DNA from: Vanilla planifolia
Lineage: Eukaryota > Streptophyta > Magnoliopsida > Asparagales > Orchidaceae
DNA length: 64,000 nt
Direction: 5' to 3'
Assembly (NCBI GenBank): GCA_023846275.1
Contig: CM043869.1
Coordinates: 17,455,501 to 17,519,500 of the forward strand
Shown here: piece by piece, positions 36,801-43,511 of the stretch
How positions within the stretch are numbered: the first letter of the stretch is position 1
Layout of the letters: every line of letters starts with the position of its first letter
Notes under the pieces: generated by a model
Databases searched by the model: none
Told to the model about the DNA's origin: nothing
Seen by the model: only the letters and a program-made list of their open reading frames with translations
Position numbers and translations under genes: made by a program

Positions 36801-38765
36801 CGCAGAGTTGAAGATAAATTGGCATGACATCTCACCTCTTAGGCCTCGCATTACTCCTCCCAATACCCAAGCCTCAACAAATCAAAACTACTATTTTCAA
36901 CTCTAAGACCTGAACAAGATGTAATGATAAAAATTTTACTCATGCTAAGACCCATCATTTTTCATTGGTAAGCTCCCCTTTTATAAATAGTTAAATTATA
37001 AGGACAAAATAAAAATATAAAATTTTGTTGATAAAAAGCTGCTGTCAAATAGTTTTTTGAAAAGTTGTTATTTCGATTCCAAATATCCACTTTTTGAAAA
37101 ACTGTTACCAAACAGCTTTTTGAAAAAGCTATCATTTTCATACTAAAAGTTCTATTGTAAAGGTTGTTGCCAAACAACTTTTTGAAAAGCTATTTTTTCA
37201 ATTCGTGCAATTGTCATAGATCAAATCTAGGTTAGCATGTTGAGTTGGTGCGGAGTCAACAAATCAACATGCATTCACAGGTCATGCAAATCATTCTACT
37301 AACAATTCAGACTAACAAGTTGGTGCAGCATTAACACATTCGTGTGTTTGCTGGTCAAATCTAGGTCGACGTGTCGTGGATCTAATAAGCGGGTCGACAC
37401 AGTGTTGGCGAATTAGTATATGTGCGCGCTTACATGGCGTCGATGTGGCATCAACAAGTCTATTTCTGTTCATGGCTCGTGCAAGCCTACAATGTAAAAA
37501 CAATTTGAAAGACCCATTTGCCAAACTATTTCAATCGAAAGCAGTCAGGGCGGTCATCCAGTTGGGTTGGACCTGTTGTAGTCGATGGAGCCAACAAAAA
37601 TAGTCCCAATGGGGCATTTTTTATCCTTTCTATATTTTGACTCAAATTTTTAGCCCAAAACAAAAGTTTACACTCGTCTTAACTTTGCACATGAAAAATA
37701 GATGCCTTGATTGTCCAAAAATACCGGCTTGTTTCTGACTGGCTCCTTAGTGTCAAAAATCCCAGCAACAACCAGTGTTCTCACCAAATTATCTACCTTT
37801 ATTTTATATGATGACTAGTTTATCTAAACTCCCACATGGTTAATTCATATAAACTCTCAAATTTGAAGAGAGTGTCTCATGCTTATTGGTTCTTGGTAAA
37901 ACGGATGAGTAGTTTTGCCACCTTTTCTTTGAGGGTATGCTTAAATTTACTCCTGATGGAACTTAACCTGCTGAATGGATAAAACGCTTTTGATAGGCCT
38001 TGAAAACTGTATCACCTTCAAAAATGTTACAATGTTTCCATTGTAATACGTGAAACAAACCTGGGGCATAAATAATACATTCCATTGATATTTTACGGGC
38101 ATAAAGTGTTACGTGCTCTTAAAACCTCAGTTTAGAATTGCTACGTCAATTGTATGGCGAAAAAAGTATGCTTCCAGTATTAAGACCCAACTTAACTTAC
38201 GCCTGGAAAGAAAAACAAGATAAAACAGGAAGTGAAGAAATTCCGAGTCCAACGGATAATTCAGAACAGATTTTTGCATATGTCCTTAGGTTTAAGAATT
38301 GAAGACTGTGTGAAAACTTCACAGCGAATTCGCCTAAGGATTAGCTTTTAAAATCCAATGACGCACCCTAATTAGCAGCGGAAAATTCTTTCTTGCAAAG
38401 CGGCCGGCCCAGCAATTGAGAATACCATCGACACTTTCCCATCGATTGAGACTGAGCACCCTCTCGACCACTTCTGAGACCTTCCAATCCTTCTGCCACG
38501 GGCTTGCTTGGACACGCAAACGGTGCCTCGCCGGAATCTTTTCCAGCCCAACGCCGGAAACCTCGACGGAGACGCGTCGCTCGCCTTTATCATAGTCGAC
38601 GGAGCCCACCAGTCTTTTCTCGCTAAACAAACTCTTATGTTCGGGCTTGGACGCCTGGCTGAGAGCTTGAAGGTTTACGGCAGAGGATTGTGAAGGCGTG
38701 GACTTGTCTGGTGGAGGTGGAGGTGGAGGTGGAGGAAGCGGAGTAATGGAAGTACCGCAACTCAT
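631..38765 (-). CDS. EMB2654: P-class PPR protein, EMB2654 (At2g41720) orthologue; six exons, 3' end outside the window
   Basis: The joined exons 38765-38367, 29325-29153, 16314-16209, 2249-1140, 1056-951 and 835-631 give 2099 coding bases (about 700 residues) without a stop or frameshift. Every junction is GT-AG, and phases agree across each intron (0, 2, 0, 0, 1, then 2 at the last donor). The product has a Pro/Ser-rich N-terminus, a conserved region ending in RFARKNFPLLIR, then at least 15 tandem 35-residue PPR motifs from about residue 155 on. Order and wording of the motifs match Arabidopsis EMB2654 as I remember it, for example YNMMIRLYARHNQIDQARG and NALINAHGRAGQWRWA. Known role of the family member: a plastid RNA-binding protein required for trans-splicing of rps12 intron 1 and for embryo development. 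Roughly 120-130 C-terminal residues are missing, past the left edge. The intact frame, against heavily decayed surroundings, argues for a functional gene. Confidence 0.93.
951..1056 (-). CDS. EMB2654: EMB2654 exon 5: PPR motif continuation
   Basis: This 106-bp exon follows the acceptor CATTCTTTCAG and encodes GLVAEAETTFEKMKASGCMP and onward to MIHAYHTA, ending with the first base of a split Asp codon before the donor GTAACA. It is found only by homology and splice signals, since no single long open frame covers it. Joined to exon 6 it restores a PPR motif of exactly 35 residues (HAYHTADDWKKAWDTF), which supports both junctions. Confidence 0.88.
1140..2249 (-). CDS. EMB2654: EMB2654 exon 4: main PPR array
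   Basis: This 1110-bp exon (370 codons, phase 0 at both ends) follows the acceptor TTTCTTTGCAG and ends CAA before the donor GTGAGA. It encodes ten consecutive PPR motifs plus the start of an eleventh, with helix A/B signatures such as VVTYTSLLNAYGKAGQVGKA and RVTYNALIDAYGTAGMITEA. All repeats are 35 residues except one of 37 (around SNRSECCPD). There are no internal stops. The first motif lies next to IPPTRNTYNNL, which joins directly to exon 3. Confidence 0.95.
3436..4040 (-). mobile_element. Ty1/Copia remnant: RNase H end, polypurine tract and start of 3' LTR
   Basis: Read on the minus strand, the order is DVDWFGLVYNRKSI (the DADWAG-type RNase H start), a degraded CDN region, and a C-terminal piece 3649-3449 containing LFNYTPIGLQVFKILTNTFP then KKSFGKFFSKLDMLNIFSPA. 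This is the usual end of Copia RNase H (family pattern: TKALPKKSFEKLLSKLGMLNI). A stop and a purine-rich tract GTGGGAGTTTGGA follow at once, as expected before a 3' LTR. Frames are broken several times. The far end of the LTR and the rest of pol are not recognisable. Confidence 0.75.
3545..3765 (-). repeat. Direct tandem duplication (about 110 bp) inside the Copia RNase H
   Basis: The block with GGAGTATAATTAAATAAAAC, TCGAGTTTTTTTTCGATA and TGCTTCGTGTGATCTTGATG (about 3553-3645) recurs, diverged, at about 3657-3745 (GGAGTATGATTAAGTAAAAT, TCGAGTTTTTCTTCGATA, TGCTTCATGTGATCCTGATG). Both copies encode the same RNase H piece, so the gene was internally duplicated after or during decay. Confidence 0.7.
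5675..6268. repeat. 292-bp tandem duplication, two units
   Basis: Unit 1 (5675-5966) and unit 2 (5967-6268) share long identical blocks, for example AATGCAGAAAGAGGCTTAAT, GATCCATACATGCTAGCATA and ATGTTCTACAAGGTGCTCAA, with scattered substitutions and small indels. Neither unit codes for anything recognisable. An open frame on the minus strand over unit 2 (6410-6051) has no family resemblance and is broken in unit 1. Confidence 0.85.
7431..8695 (-). repeat. 3' LTR of the compact element
   Basis: 1265 bp, homologous throughout to 9921-11210, with a polypurine-like tract at its right edge. It contains an array of TTAATAAAAG motifs (about 7712-7890) and several TGTACNNNTATGAT-like motifs (about 8310-8590). 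Confidence 0.72.
7712..7890. repeat. Iterated ACTTAATAAAAG array
   Basis: About seven copies of a (A/G)CTTAATAAAA(G/A) core separated by roughly 12-20 variable bases (at about 7719, 7743, 7768, 7791, 7812, 7835, 7858). Each plus-strand copy contains the hexamer AATAAA. Confidence 0.75.
8696..9908 (-). other. Internal region of the compact LTR element, no coding domain seen
   Basis: About 1.2 kb. Short open frames at 8913-8710 and 9553-9320 show no gag, protease, RT or integrase motif. I see nothing else in it. Confidence 0.5.
9921..11210 (-). repeat. 5' LTR of the compact element
   Basis: 1290 bp, homologous to 7431-8695. The motif array is present but more degraded (about 10188-10345). A primer-site-like TGGTATTAAAG lies two bases inside its inner end. 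Confidence 0.72.
11600..14720 (-). pseudogene. Endogenous pararetrovirus (Caulimoviridae) fragment: protease end, RT, RNase H and downstream region
   Basis: On the minus strand, in virus order: an aspartic-protease C-terminal piece (FIGMNFVNNQFGG, near 14690), RT with an intact YIDDILIF box near 13870, the connection typical of plant pararetroviruses (INYARNFISNL, near 13640), and RNase H with ENFKLFIISKKEFTLRIDC near 13270. About 1.5 kb of downstream sequence follows without a clear domain. Many stops and frameshifts interrupt every domain, so it is a dead genomic copy. There is no LTR and no integrase, which separates it from Ty3/Gypsy. The genus cannot be settled by eye; florendovirus- or petuvirus-like lineages are the obvious candidates. 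The outer boundaries are approximate, and the movement and coat protein regions were not found. Confidence 0.72.
14721..16208. other. Unassigned intron sequence
   Basis: AT-rich, with short open frames at 15856-15647 and 16038-15853 (minus) that resemble nothing I know. It might include more of the pararetrovirus, but I cannot show it. Confidence 0.4.
16209..16314 (-). CDS. EMB2654: EMB2654 exon 3: single PPR repeat
   Basis: This 106-bp exon sits alone between introns of 12.8 and 14.0 kb. It begins after GATAG with the last base of the split Arg codon, encodes CKPDVETYNALINAHGRAGQ and continues to MEEMLQNA, and ends at the donor GTATGT in phase 0. It is essentially one PPR motif. Very short exons between very long introns are prone to skipping; skipping this one would remove 106 bases and break the frame. 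Confidence 0.92.
16760..17500. repeat. Dispersed repeat, copy A (uninterrupted)
   Basis: Collinear and diverged relative to 21980-22774 plus 25711-25760. Shared blocks include GAACTTTTGAAGTGTTAATR, GAGGTATTT and the block GCTCCTCAGCARCAAAA. It keeps the sequence across the point where copy B carries a solo LTR (GCTCCTCAGCAACAAAATGA then CATTCATAAAACC). It is probably part of an old LTR element; class and strand are unknown. Confidence 0.7.
17501..21370. other. Unassigned intron sequence, probably decayed repeats
   Basis: At 18640-18840 a phrase like ATCGAACCATCCAATRG recurs several times with variation, as seen in LTR control regions. Open frames at 19799-20106 (plus) are unrecognised. No splice-supported exon is seen. 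Confidence 0.4.
21373..21600 (-). other. Unrecognised 75-codon open frame in a less AT-rich patch
   Basis: ATG at 21600, stop at 21373. The composition is closer to that of the PPR exons than to the surrounding intron, and the protein (starts MPSNRSLHIHFNQKP) is polar and not of low complexity. I know no homologue. It could be a captured gene fragment, part of a repeat, or chance. Confidence 0.2.
21980..22774. repeat. Dispersed repeat, copy B, left part (split by a solo LTR)
   Basis: Aligns with copy A at 16760-17460. It ends at the AAAAG target site and resumes at 25711. Confidence 0.7.
22770..22774. repeat. Target-site duplication AAAAG, left
   Basis: Identical to 25711-25715 on the other side of the solo LTR. 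Confidence 0.85.
22775..25710 (-). mobile_element. Solo LTR (2936 bp) of a Gypsy-like element with 5-bp target duplication
   Basis: It starts TGTTACACCCC and ends GGGTATAACA, giving near-symmetrical TGTTAYACCC ends, and is flanked on both sides by AAAAG (22770-22774 and 25711-25715). Copy A of the host repeat shows the site without insertion. Inside there is no primer site, gag or pol, so it is a recombined single LTR. Orientation is inferred as minus: read that way it contains ACTGGGCGTAGCTCACTCC (about 23477-23459) ahead of the 3' part, a landmark I associate with Tekay/Del LTRs. Parts (24360-24480, 25030-25460) are strikingly GC- and CpG-rich compared with the roughly one-third GC of the intron. 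Confidence 0.88.
23644..23930. repeat. Five-unit tandem array inside the solo LTR
   Basis: Units start near 23644, 23694, 23768, 23818 and 23880. The core is AGCATGCCAGTGGGAT, then 1-3 bases, GCCCATCTCGAAACACGCAT. Spacers alternate short, long, short, long. TGGG and CCCA within each unit can pair around a loop of 4-5 bases whose sequence varies while the stem does not. The array creates a spurious 154-codon minus-strand frame (23966-23502). Confidence 0.85.
25711..25715. repeat. Target-site duplication AAAAG, right
   Basis: Identical to 22770-22774. The sequence after it (CGACATTTATAGAACC) continues the host repeat, matching copy A at about 17469-17485. Confidence 0.85.
25716..28600. other. 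Unassigned intron sequence right of the solo LTR
   Basis: The start continues repeat copy B. Further on there is AT-rich sequence with repeated ATCATATCATAA-type phrases near 27400-27540. No domain is recognised on either strand. Confidence 0.4.
28625..28700 (+). other. tRNA-like segment (A-box/B-box), possible SINE head
   Basis: GTGGATCAAAGCAGTGGACT resembles a D-arm/A-box. GTGG and CCAC then frame a 7-base loop (CTATGAA), and CATGGGTTTAAATCT resembles a T-arm/B-box (consensus GGTTCGAATCC). The T-stem no longer pairs and no acceptor stem is convincing, so this is not a working tRNA. It could be a decayed tRNA or a tRNA-derived SINE. Confidence 0.35.
29153..29325 (-). CDS. EMB2654: EMB2654 exon 2: first PPR motifs
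   Basis: This exon has 173 bases. It follows a poly-pyrimidine tract and an AAG acceptor, starts with EISNRGSLEHAVQVFQWMKA, and stops inside an Arg codon (AG, then the donor GTACAC). It carries one degenerate PPR motif and nearly all of the next (TEIYNMMIRLYARHN to EMQEWR). The reading frame runs on past both splice sites for a short way, but those extensions (a Phe/Leu-rich stretch before, YTH-stop after) do not resemble the family. Confidence 0.92.
30555..32106 (-). repeat. 3' LTR of the intron-1 Gypsy element
   Basis: In minus reading it begins TGAGAATATTTGTTGC at 32106, directly after the purine tract TTTTGGGGGAATTAG (32121-32107). Homologous along its length to 36287-37783, for example ATGAAAAATAG and the CTGGCTCCT.AG block. 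It contains two copies of a GCCAAAnAGnnTTTTGAAAAG unit and several roughly 85-bp repeats around 31440-31770. Confidence 0.78.
32107..36286 (-). pseudogene. gag-pol relic of the intron-1 Gypsy element
   Basis: Recognisable pieces in minus reading: VTCFRCKGQGYMIAQCPI (a CCHC knuckle whose His is replaced by Tyr), RT pieces LSNAPNKFM and YLDDILIFNHTFKHHLGYL, connection pieces IVIFYRKFIKSFNIIIF, RNase H SCDASGVGIG, and integrase pieces near 32950-32890 resembling the (H)PQTDGQTEVVNR region. No piece is open for long. It is inferred to be inert. Confidence 0.8.
36287..37783 (-). repeat. 5' LTR of the intron-1 Gypsy element
   Basis: In minus reading it begins TGAGAACACTGGTTGTTGCT at 37783. It carries three copies of the CAAACAGCTTTTTGAAAAG unit (about 37027-37190) against two in the 3' LTR. 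A heavily decayed primer-site-like sequence may lie at about 36262-36285. Confidence 0.75.
38367..38765 (-). CDS. EMB2654: EMB2654 exon 1: N-terminus and pre-PPR domain
   Basis: This exon has 133 codons, starting at ATG 38765-38763, and ends with AGG before the donor GTGCGT (phase 0). The start is the only ATG in this frame before the conserved region. The N-terminus is MSCGTSITPL followed by nine prolines encoded by a CCT/CCA repeat, then a Ser/Thr-rich stretch that could be a plastid transit peptide, although its acidic residues make that call weak. The second half (RRVSVEVSGVGLEKIPARHR through VSEVVERVLSLNRWESVDGI) is the conserved region ahead of the PPR tract. Base composition is clearly more GC-rich than the surroundings, as expected for coding DNA here. 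Confidence 0.92.
38708..38737 (-). repeat. Hexanucleotide repeat encoding a polyproline run in exon 1
   Basis: On the plus strand GGTGGA is repeated about four times; read as coding strand it gives alternating CCT/CCA proline codons, nine Pro in a row at residues 11-19. It is a microsatellite inside coding sequence, so length variation in steps of two residues is likely. Confidence 0.75.
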
Positions 38766-38791
38766 CGCATGGATGAGGGAACGATGAGCAT
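38762..38791 (-). promoter_or_regulatory. uORF 2 overlapping the EMB2654 start codon (ATGA)
   Basis: A nine-codon ORF (MLIVPSSMR) whose TGA overlaps the main ATG as ATGA. Its eighth codon is a second in-frame ATG, so a start there gives only MR-stop with the same overlap. Such an overlap can permit reinitiation or reduce translation. Whether it lies in the mRNA depends on the unmapped transcription start. Confidence 0.4.
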
Positions 38792-38808
38792 CACTGATAC
38801 AACGGCAT
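38791..38808 (-). promoter_or_regulatory. uORF 1 upstream of EMB2654
   Basis: ATG CCG TTG TAT CAG TGA, five codons plus stop. The last A of its stop is the first A of the next upstream ATG. It matters only if transcription starts to the right of 38808. A TATA-like stretch (TTATAATTTATTTT in minus reading, about 38813-38826) could instead place the start downstream of this ORF. Confidence 0.35.
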
Positions 38809-41002
38809 ACAAAATAAATTATAACTTTTTCCTGTTATTTTTAAAAATATTAAATTTCATTTTAAAAGCGTTTTTATTTCTTTAAAAAAATAAACAAATT
38901 AAATCCAAATTAATATTTTAATAAATTATTTAGCTTTCATAGCAAAAGCTTTTGCATAAAACAATAAAAAAAAACGTTACATGATATTTAAGTTGATAAT
39001 CATCTTAAAGATAGTAATGTTATTAAATTGAAAAAAATTATAAAAAACACAAAATTTAAATAAATATTACTGAAAGTCCCTTTGACACAGGTTTAACAAA
39101 ACTTCTTTGCAATTGGAAATATGATTGTAAGTATCTAATTTTTTTAATATTACAATAAAAAGAATGCAAAGAGTTTAATCCACACTTATGCAATGTTGAC
39201 ATTTAAGTTATAAATTTAAAGGTTCAAATTATTATTAAGAGATGTTAGATTATAAAAATTTGGTTGTCTTTTCCCACATTGAGTCGTAAGATCCTCTCAA
39301 TCTATCAAGTTATCTCTAATCTCTTTTATGATAGGATCATTCTCCTCTCTTTCTTCAGGTTATTTAAAGATCAATTTTGGTAACATACATGATCATATTG
39401 TCTGAGTTGGTCAATGATATTGTAGTTATGTCACATCATCTTGAGGACTTTGTGATTGTTGTGGGGGTTCAAAAGTTCGCATCTATTGTTACAGTAACTA
39501 AACAAGTGGATATCAATGTTGTTATTTTAATTCTCACACCTTTTGATATTAGTGTAGTGGGATTGTGTTGTGCATCCCTCAGTTGAAAATAACGTTATTC
39601 ATTCATGTAAGAGAGATTTTAGCACACTTAATTTACATATCCCAATCTAACGAATGTCTTTACTTGGGTAATACACCATCTCATGTATATTTAGTTCACA
39701 AATGCATAATAAAAATTTATGCTTTAGAAACTTTTATTGTATATATTGATAAAAAGTGACTTTTGAGAGTGATCAATGATATTGTACCATTATTTAGGTT
39801 ATAGTTATATATCTTTAAAAAATAAAATGTAAAATATTGATGTGATTTTAAAAATAATATAATTGGCAATATAAGTTTTGGATTATGTCAAACAAAAATG
39901 ATGATTTTCTTAAAAGTTAGAAATCATCATAATCATAATATTTATTTTATTAAGAGTTTTAAAAGGTTTTATAATGGAATGAGAGAAAGAGAGTTTAACA
40001 TTCTCATTGATTGAAGATAACTACAGTAAAAATGAGAAGAGATAAAATGTAAGAATTCACTACATGAAGAAAAATATAATAACTTCCAAATATTTTATTA
40101 TATCAACTTAGGACAAAAGTCCTTTAAATTAGACTCATGAGATGTTATATAGTTGATAAAGTGGTAACTATGTTAACTTCACTTTACATGTGGAGAATTA
40201 TAATTATTATTTTATATATGATAGCTTCATTCTGCATATGAAAAAGTATAATTATTATTTTGCTGTAGCAGTCTAATCATAAGAGCTAATGCATCTTAAT
40301 TTATGATAACCACTAGATAGGATCTTTGACCATTGATGACGAAGAAGAATTAGTTATAATCATTAAGAGATTTGTATTAATGACAAGTTAGAAACAATTG
40401 TAGAAACTAGGTGTCATCTATTAATGATATAAAAAAATTAGTTATAATCACTAATAGGAGCTCATCTATTTGATGAAGTTCTACAGTATTAATGAGTGGT
40501 CTTAATAAATTAGACTTGAAAGAACAACCTTGAATAGTAAACCTTAAGTGGTGGCTTTAAAGGTCTAATGTCATAGTCTAGTATTTAAAAACCAATTTTA
40601 AAGTTCTACCCAGATTAGTCTCAATGATATACCCTTAAGATATTAGTCTTGAGGCTTTTACATTGAAAGACTAATCTTGAAGTGCCACCTTCAATTCTGG
40701 GCACATGACTATGCTTCAAACTAGTAAGATTTAATCAACAATTTCTTGTAGCTAAATTTTGTCCTAAACTCTTTATACTATAATTTATATTATAATGAAA
40801 AGTTATCCATAAATACTCACCATAATATAAAATGACAAAAGTAACCTACAATCTTAAAATTTAAAATTAGTGAGATGATTACTTATCTAAAATAAAGGTT
40901 AAGTTATCATCTTTTCTTTTTAAATTGGAATAACTAAAGCTAAAACTCTTATTAATTAATCTTTGTTTTTCTAAAGAAAGAGAACATGGCCATAAACACA
41001 AT
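38809..41002. other. Intergenic sequence upstream of EMB2654
   Basis: AT-rich. The promoter of EMB2654 must lie here, but no element can be assigned beyond a TATA-like stretch at about 38813-38826. Open frames at 39377-39586 and 39565-39759 (plus) are unrecognised. At 40500-40700 a phrase like AGACTAATCTTGAAGTG recurs in varied form, suggesting LTR remains. Confidence 0.45.
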
Positions 41003-43215
41003 TTTAATATTCTCAATCATCAAATCAAATATGAATTGAAATATCTTATAAAATATGTCAAAATTTTAGAAAATAAAGTATTTCAAAATATAAAAAATTA
41101 ATGTGAAATTAGATAAAGCTCATTGAAACGATTCTAATAATATTTGTTTAATCTCAATAAAAGTCCATTTGGAATTTTTATGAATTATTAAAGCTAATTA
41201 GAACCAACATTAATAAATTTATATGTATACATATAATTTAATTTCTTTTTAAAAAACAATTTTTTATCCTATTCTCATACATAATGTGTCCTCGTGCCTA
41301 AAAAACCCTAAGGTAGCAATTTCATGTGGTAGTCGAAAGTTTCATCAAAACTCATTCCAACAGTGATGAAGACTAAGGGAATAATTAAAACATCAACAGA
41401 AAAGTAAGTAGGAGAAGTTTGCTGCAACTCCGAGGAATCAGGAGTTTTGAACTCACCATTAGTGCTTTTTTACTTTCGATTTCTTTAATTTTTATAATAT
41501 ACGATAGGATTTGGTTCTAATTGGGATCCATTTGGCTATTGGTTTCACAGTGTATAAAATCTCTTAAGTTTTGAAATTTAAGATTTCAAGAAAATGGAAA
41601 ACCAAGAAAAGTGGCAATAAAGATGACATTTTTGTAATTTATAATGTGAGTTATGTAATTTTACATTGATACTTTGACCATTTTTAATTTTTACAAAAAT
41701 ATGTAAGTTGAGTTGAGAAAATTATAATTTAACATGTTAAAATTAACAAAAAAGGGAAAGTTAAACAGCTCCAAAATTATCCAAAACAACAAAAAAAACT
41801 GTAAGGTAAGCTCTCTAGTATAAATAACATACGCGTATGTTAAAATTAAGACATTACATATGAATTTTATATCAAGCATGTGATTTTGATGTACTGATAT
41901 TATTATGCCCTTATATATATATATATATATATATACAAAATTGTGTATTATAATTAGATGTATGCCTTCTTATTATTAATAAATTATAATGTGAAATTAT
42001 TAGACATTATTAAGTTTACAAGCATTACATTTGATGAACTAATACATAAATAGTTAAAAAATAAGGATTTTATAAATACATGACATGAATATATGTGTTG
42101 TTTTTTGTGACTAATGGGTCATATAAGTCACAAGATATTATCATCGTGAGGTGGCTAGTGACCATGCAAGTCACAAGATCGAGATATCATTATCATGCAA
42201 TAGCTAGTGGCCATGTGGGTCGCAAGATTAAAATATTATTATTGTGGAGTGGGTAGTGACCATTTAGTTCATAAAATTGAGATATTATCACCGTGAGATG
42301 GCTAGTGACCATGTGGGCCATATGATTTTACCATTATGGGGTGACTAATAACCATAAGAGCCACACTGTTAAGATTTGTTGCAAAATTATGAATATAAAA
42401 ATATGATAAAACTAAGCATGATTGTATATGAGAATATAACAAGATAAATTAATAAATAAGATTTTCATTATAACTAAGTACACTAAAAAATAGTTAGCAC
42501 ATAAGGTTACTTAGTTAAATGAAAATATACTTCAATAAGTAGGATCACATTAAAAAAAGAGATTTAAAATAAAATAAAAAGTTGTATGTGTTTGTTATTT
42601 TTTAGAGATCATTGCATGTTTTTTTTAATAACATAACATATATTCTCTTCACATTCATGTTGACTTGCTTGCTTATAGCTATAGTTGATGTTATGATTAA
42701 ATCTTACATATGATTATCTCAAAGTATTATTTATATTATATTTTATATATTTATTTTATTGTTAAGGATAGTCTATTAAACTAGTAATGATTGACTAAGC
42801 CTTTTGCTTAGTATTAACAGTTCAGGTAAGTGAAAACCCAACAAAAAAGGACTGTCTATAAGAATAGCTTGTAATAAAAGAAAGAATTAAAATTATAAAG
42901 GTTTTTATTGCAAGAGTTGTTTTAAATAATGTATTAATAATGTGATAAACTTGATATTATATATGAACATAGAAACTTGTTGTAATATTGTAACAAATTA
43001 TGAAAACTATGTCATATAGATAATATAATAGTTTTGGACATTTATAATTGTAGTTATAGATATAAATTATTTGGTTATGATATTATGAATATAACTATTG
43101 TATTGTTATACATGTAAATTAAAAAATAGATAAAATTTGAAAAAGATTCTATCCATTTGAATTCTAAATTTTGATGATTTAATTGAATATATGACAAAAA
43201 ATAAGGGATGTTATA
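41003..43215 (+). repeat. 5' LTR of the Tekay-like element
   Basis: Its first roughly 480 bp align with 48008-48485, including AATTTCATRTGGT, CATCGAAACTCATTCCA-like and GAGGAATC blocks. It ends GGATGTTATA before the primer site. It includes an (AT)n microsatellite at 41914-41933 and a tandem array at 42110-42370. Confidence 0.75.
42110..42370. repeat. About 55-60-bp tandem repeat in the 5' LTR, five units
   Basis: Each unit carries GTCRCAAGAT, ATTATNATCGTG and TGGCTAGTGACCATG in varied form. This is the kind of array often found in Tekay LTR control regions. No counterpart is seen after the truncated 3' LTR. Confidence 0.75.
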
Positions 43216-43218
43216 TTT

Positions 43219-43230
43219 GTGATATCAGAG
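43219..43230 (+). other. Decayed primer-binding site
   Basis: TGATATCAGAG, against TGGTATCAGAG for initiator-Met tRNA; placed three bases after the LTR end. Confidence 0.65.
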
Positions 43231-43511
43231 ATGATCTAATTAGAAAAGAATAGAGCATAATTTAATAAGAAAATAATTTAAGTTGGAATTTGGAAAAAAA
43301 AAGAGATAATCATATTATTGGTATTAGAGTAATTGAAGTCATAGGGATTAGTGCTAGAATGATAATTTCTTAAATAGTTGAAATAGTATTAAATGAAATT
43401 ACATACATTATATATTCATGTGATATTTATAAACATTTCTTAAATATTTTAATTGTGCAATGCCTTGTGATAAAGAATATTTAACAAAGATTTTTATTTT
43501 TATGATTTAAG

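Larger units (their letters stand above)
30555..37783 (-). mobile_element. Decayed, nearly full-length Ty3/Gypsy element in intron 1
   Basis: Two diverged LTRs (30555-32106 and 36287-37783) enclose gag-pol relics in the right order on the minus strand: CCHC knuckle (about 35560-35517), RT with YLDDILIF (about 34372-34342), RNase H with DASGVGIG (about 33925-33905) and integrase (about 33400-32700). Stops and frameshifts are many. The LTR right edges are supported by a TG start; the left edges are approximate. The gag knuckle and RNase H wording suggest a chromovirus of the Reina/CRM/Galadriel group, without certainty. Confidence 0.82.
29326..38366 (-). other. EMB2654 intron 1, about 9 kb
   Basis: Bounded by the donor GTGCGT at 38366 and the acceptor at 29326-29327. 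A nearly full-length Gypsy element fills 30555-37783. The flanks 29326-30555 and 37784-38366 show nothing else identifiable. Confidence 0.88.

Noticed and set aside
41914..41933. (AT)n run as a regulatory element
   Set aside because: A simple microsatellite inside an old LTR; nothing suggests function.
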